DNA of 45,624 nucleotides from Candidatus Rifleibacteriota bacterium (GTDB taxonomy: Bacteria; Muiribacteriota; Ozemobacteria; Ozemobacterales; Ozemobacteraceae): the NCBI GenBank assembly GCA_015233565.1, contig JADFXM010000058.1, positions 1-45,624 on the forward strand. The letters are read 5' to 3'. The position numbers and the translations under genes are program-made. Each line of letters begins with the position of its first letter. Positions within the stretch are counted from its first letter, which is position 1. The notes under the pieces were generated by a model, which saw nothing but the letters and a program-made list of their open reading frames with translations, made no database searches and was not told the origin of the DNA. Positions 42,982-45,624 of the stretch are shown here, piece by piece.

Positions 42982-43548
42982 TTAAAACACCATTCTAACC
43001 CTTATTTTGGAACGTTTTTCGTCACCGGCTATTTTAAAACCAGCCTTCAAAAAAAGTGAAACTGAGCCTGTCCATGTGAATGCATCCGGTTGTCGTGAGT
43101 TAATAGTACTTTTCGAAGGGTAACCTTCGATTATTTTGCCACCGGCCTCTTTAATAGCCTTAATTGCCGCGGAAAGCATTGCAGTAGCAACTCCTTTTCC
43201 GCGGAACCCTCTTCGAACAAAAAAGCATGGAATAGACCACACTTCCTGCCAATCGTCACAAGCAAGAGACGGTGCGCGATTCAGCTTGCAATATTCGATT
43301 CTCTTCCCGAATGATAGCCATCCTATAGGTTCAGAATCGGAAAACGCGAGAATTCCTTTTGAATCTCCGTTTTCGACAAGCCGTTTCTGAGCTTCACGAG
43401 CCTTTTCCCCCTTAAATTCACCCCATTTTGTGCCTTTTTCATTTCTCCAGGACATACACCAGCAACCACCACAAGCACCATTGGAGCCGAATAATTTCTC
43501 CAACTCAGGCCAAAGTTCAGGGTTTAACTCTTTAGTGACAATTTCCAT
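42982..43548 (-). CDS. GNAT-family N-acetyltransferase
   Basis: Transfers an acetyl group from acetyl-CoA to an amine. N-terminal GACGGCWCMSWRNEKGTKW marks a subgroup of GNAT proteins with a Cys/Trp-rich start. The acetyl-CoA pyrophosphate loop is VRRGFRGKGVATAML (R-G-x-G-V-A), preceded by IGWLSFGKR. 188 residues from ATG 43548, which has GGAG 8 nt upstream; an in-frame start at 43569 is less likely. A single gene. Substrate unknown. Confidence 0.85.
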   Translation of the reverse strand: MEIVTKELNPELWPELEKLFGSNGACGGCWCMSWRNEKGTKWGEFKGEKAREAQKRLVENGDSKGILAFSDSEPIGWLSFGKRIEYCKLNRAPSLACDDWQEVWSIPCFFVRRGFRGKGVATAMLSAAIKAIKEAGGKIIEGYPSKSTINSRQPDAFTWTGSVSLFLKAGFKIAGDEKRSKIRVRMVF

Positions 43549-43792
43549 AATATCAACTCCATCAAACAATGTCAGGACCTTTTCGAGGAATTATAACACA
43601 AGACATCTAACCCATTCAAAAACATGCAGAGTTTCACAGATGCGGGAAGTGTGGAATAAGAGAAAACGAACACTTCAGCAGGAAACGAAAAAATCTCCTG
43701 GCACACTATTTTGCTAAAAGCAAACACTAGCTTGCATCAAAAGGGCTTTTGCGGTAATGTGAACTCGAATCGTTGAAAAGTAGGAGAATTTA

Positions 43793-44842
43793 ATGAGAAA
43801 AAAAAACTCTGTGAATTCAAAAGATTTCAGAAACATAATTGAAATCCTTGAAAAACTTTCTGAAATTGCTTCACCAAGCGGTTTTACTAAGGAGATAATA
43901 ACTCACGTTCAAGAACTTCTTGAGACAAACAGTATCAAAACACGCTTGACCAACAAAGGAGGACTGATTGCCGGCAACCATCCAAAACCCCGGACAATAG
44001 TCTCAGGTCACGTTGACACTCTTGGCGCAATGGTTTCTCAAATCAATTCCGACGGAACGCTTTCCATTACAAAAATTGGGGGCCTCCTGCTTCCAACATT
44101 CGAGGGATCATATGTTTCAGTTGCCCTTGAAAACGGTCAGAAAATTCGAGGGACACTACTTTTAAAAAATCCTTCAGCCCACGTCAATCTTGAAGCTGGA
44201 ACGAAGGAAAGGAAAGTTGAAGGGATGCACATCAGGTTAGATAAAGAAGTTAGAAGTAAACAAGACACCGAAAAATTGGAAGTCCAAATCGGAGATTTTG
44301 TTCTTTTCGATTCCAGATTTGAATATACCGAATCCGGATACGTCAAATCACATTTTCTTGACGACAAAGCCGGTGTAGCATGCATGATTGCAGCAATTTT
44401 AGAGCTTGGCGAAAAGAAGATGGCTAAAATTCCAGCATCTTTCTTTTTCTCTAACTATGAAGAAGTGGGCCATGGAGCTTCAGGCGGGTTGCCCGAAGGA
44501 GCGGAAGAAATGATTGTGGTCGACATGGGAGTAGTTGGAACAGACGTAGCAGGTGAAGAACAGGCAGTTTCAATCTGCGTAAAAGATTCAAGTGGACCTT
44601 ACGATTTTGAAACGCGCCTTAAATTAGTCCGACTTGCTCGGGAAAATGAAATTCCACACAAATTGGATGTTTTCCCATTCTATGGATCAGATGGCTCAGC
44701 TGCCCTAAGAGCCGGTTACAGCCTAAGAGTCGGATTAATAGGCCCGGGAATTTCCGCTTCACACGGCATGGAAAGAACTCATCAAACAGGTTTGGTAGCC
44801 ACAAAAAACCTGTTAAAAGCATATTTAGAGTCCTTCCTGTAA
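43793..44842 (+). CDS. M42-family metallo-aminopeptidase
   Basis: A di-metal (Zn/Co) peptidase with the tetrahedral aminopeptidase fold. Metal and catalytic residues: SGHVDTLGAM (His73, Asp75), HFLDDKAGVA (Asp190/Asp191), NYEEVGHG (Glu223, Glu224), VVDMG (Asp244) and SASHGMERTH (His324). 349 residues is typical. TAGGAG precedes the ATG. Cytoplasmic peptide turnover is the usual role. Its 3' end overlaps a truncated transposase frame on the other strand. Confidence 0.92.
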   Translation: MRKKNSVNSKDFRNIIEILEKLSEIASPSGFTKEIITHVQELLETNSIKTRLTNKGGLIAGNHPKPRTIVSGHVDTLGAMVSQINSDGTLSITKIGGLLLPTFEGSYVSVALENGQKIRGTLLLKNPSAHVNLEAGTKERKVEGMHIRLDKEVRSKQDTEKLEVQIGDFVLFDSRFEYTESGYVKSHFLDDKAGVACMIAAILELGEKKMAKIPASFFFSNYEEVGHGASGGLPEGAEEMIVVDMGVVGTDVAGEEQAVSICVKDSSGPYDFETRLKLVRLARENEIPHKLDVFPFYGSDGSAALRAGYSLRVGLIGPGISASHGMERTHQTGLVATKNLLKAYLESFL

Positions 44843-45106
44843 ATTCCCGGAATGAAATTCACTGAGAAGGTCATCATAATAGCAATTTAAATCAAGGCGA
44901 TCAACGAATTCCCAAATAGCTCTGGCTGCATGATCTGGGGAAATAAGTTTTTCAATTTCAACGGAACGCAAAATCATTTGTTTTCGATCAATGGCCTTGA
45001 GTTTGGGGGAAGCTTGAAAAGAAGAATTTCCTGAACAACCTGTCTCTTCTTTGGAAGAGTTCTCCCATTCTTCATTCGGGAGGATGTTAGTCTGTGGATG
45101 ATTCAT
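44825..45106 (-). pseudogene. Truncated IS1182-type transposase (N-terminus only)
   Basis: The frame encodes the start of an IS1182-type (DDE) transposase: KLKAIDRKQMILRSVEIEKL, then ISPDHAARAIWEFVDRLDLNCYYDDL. It ends after ~94 residues at the 3' end of the M42 gene, losing the catalytic domain. ATG 45106 follows an AGGAAA site. It is probably the remnant left when the element was deleted, or the insertion edge of an old copy. Confidence 0.75.
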
Positions 45107-45624
45107 GGTAAATTTCCTCGCAAGGGTGATGAGAATCATCATAGCATTAAAACATAATTGGTACAAGTTTTATTTGATTCGTTTTTTTCTATTGTACGTT
45201 TCAAAGCAGTTAATATTTTTCACACCTTCACAGCTTGCGGGCGTTGGGTGCAAACTAGAGTGCGGAGATAAGTTTTCAAAATGCTTTTAAGTGCCTTCCA
45301 GTCAGGGCTCCCTGACTGGGGGGTTACCATTTAAAAAGTTTTTGAGTTTTTCCTTCGCCAAGAATTGTCCTCGGGTTAGTACAAACACCGATGTCCGAAC
45401 TTGGGAAAAGAAAATCCAAAGATTGACTTTGGATAAACCGGGCACAATCGAAGACTTTAATTTCAGAATTCCTGGTATCGATCGTTTGCATTTTCTAGGA
45501 AAATAGCTTCAAAAGGTATTTTCCTGATTTTGGAATACTTTTCGGTTGGATTTTACCCTGAGACCAACATTCATAAAAATAAACCAGAAGATGCCTTCCA
45601 AAGCAACTTGGCGATTCATTAATC
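45107..45624. other. Right-edge intergenic region
   Basis: It contains a perfect hairpin CCAGTCAGG-GCTC-CCTGACTGG (about 45298-45320), G-rich just after it. A 71-codon frame (45291-45506, GTG) lies beyond with no recognisable family. The left part should hold the promoter of the truncated transposase. Confidence 0.35.

Noticed and set aside
45291..45506. 71-codon GTG frame near the right edge
   Set aside because: Starts inside a perfect hairpin, no ribosome-binding site, no recognisable family.

Overview
The window comes from an AT-rich bacterial chromosome. Many proteins are exported or TPR/ankyrin-rich, signal peptides are of the Gram-negative type, and short repeats are abundant. A poorly characterised lineage (for example a Riflebacteria-like candidate phylum) would fit, but this is only a guess: no rRNA, tRNA or marker gene is present. 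All family calls below rest on motifs read by eye; no search was run.

Layout. (1) 1-2.3 kb: the tail of a gene cut by the window edge, a copy of a ~50-bp dispersed repeat, a membrane-anchored MshEN (GspE N-terminal) protein without ATPase, a probable frameshifted gene and an orphan RelB/DinJ-like antitoxin. (2) 2.5-19.7 kb: an accessory island bounded by two unrelated serine recombinases, a small resolvase-type enzyme with an excisionase-like HTH partner (2.6-3.6 kb) and a large serine recombinase (17.8-19.7 kb). Its left arm is a minus-strand mobile-element module (RHH-like protein, ParB-like protein, and a DUF3102 - phage-type adenine methylase - winged-helix operon). Its right arm runs the other way: a shortened DnaE-like protein whose polymerase active site is damaged, a KAP-family P-loop NTPase with a large unrecognised C-terminal region, a DUF262/DUF1524 (GmrSD-like) nuclease, a WYL-domain regulator, a HEAT/LRV-like repeat protein, a protein of three tandem zinc-binding motifs and a small membrane ORF. 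KAP NTPase + DUF262/DUF1524 nuclease + WYL regulator inside an integrase-bounded island is the best candidate here for an undescribed anti-phage system.

(3) 19.7-36 kb: ordinary but repeat-littered chromosome: exported SH3b protein, exported hypothetical, exported VOC protein, ADP-ribosylglycohydrolase, nitroreductase plus radical SAM pair, MerR-type regulator, two-CW protein, coupled pair of envelope proteins (one with ankyrin repeats), and an ABM monooxygenase with an iron alcohol dehydrogenase. Three copies of a ~217-bp MITE-like element separate the nitroreductase/radical SAM pair and the MerR gene from their surroundings; one copy appears to supply the MerR gene's -10 element. (4) 37.2-42.6 kb: an exported TPR protein, a small overlapping ORF and dinB lie between two almost identical inverted 160-bp elements; lexA follows, with a strong sigma70-type promoter containing three GCGAA repeats spaced 11 bp apart, a likely autoregulatory operator. 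(5) 43-45.6 kb: GNAT acetyltransferase, M42 aminopeptidase and a truncated IS1182-type transposase.

How the parts fit: the island looks like an integrative element carrying maintenance genes on one arm and a regulated defence-like cassette on the other. The chromosome to its right has an SOS pair (lexA, dinB) remodelled by small non-autonomous elements. No CRISPR array and no canonical tRNA or rRNA was seen.
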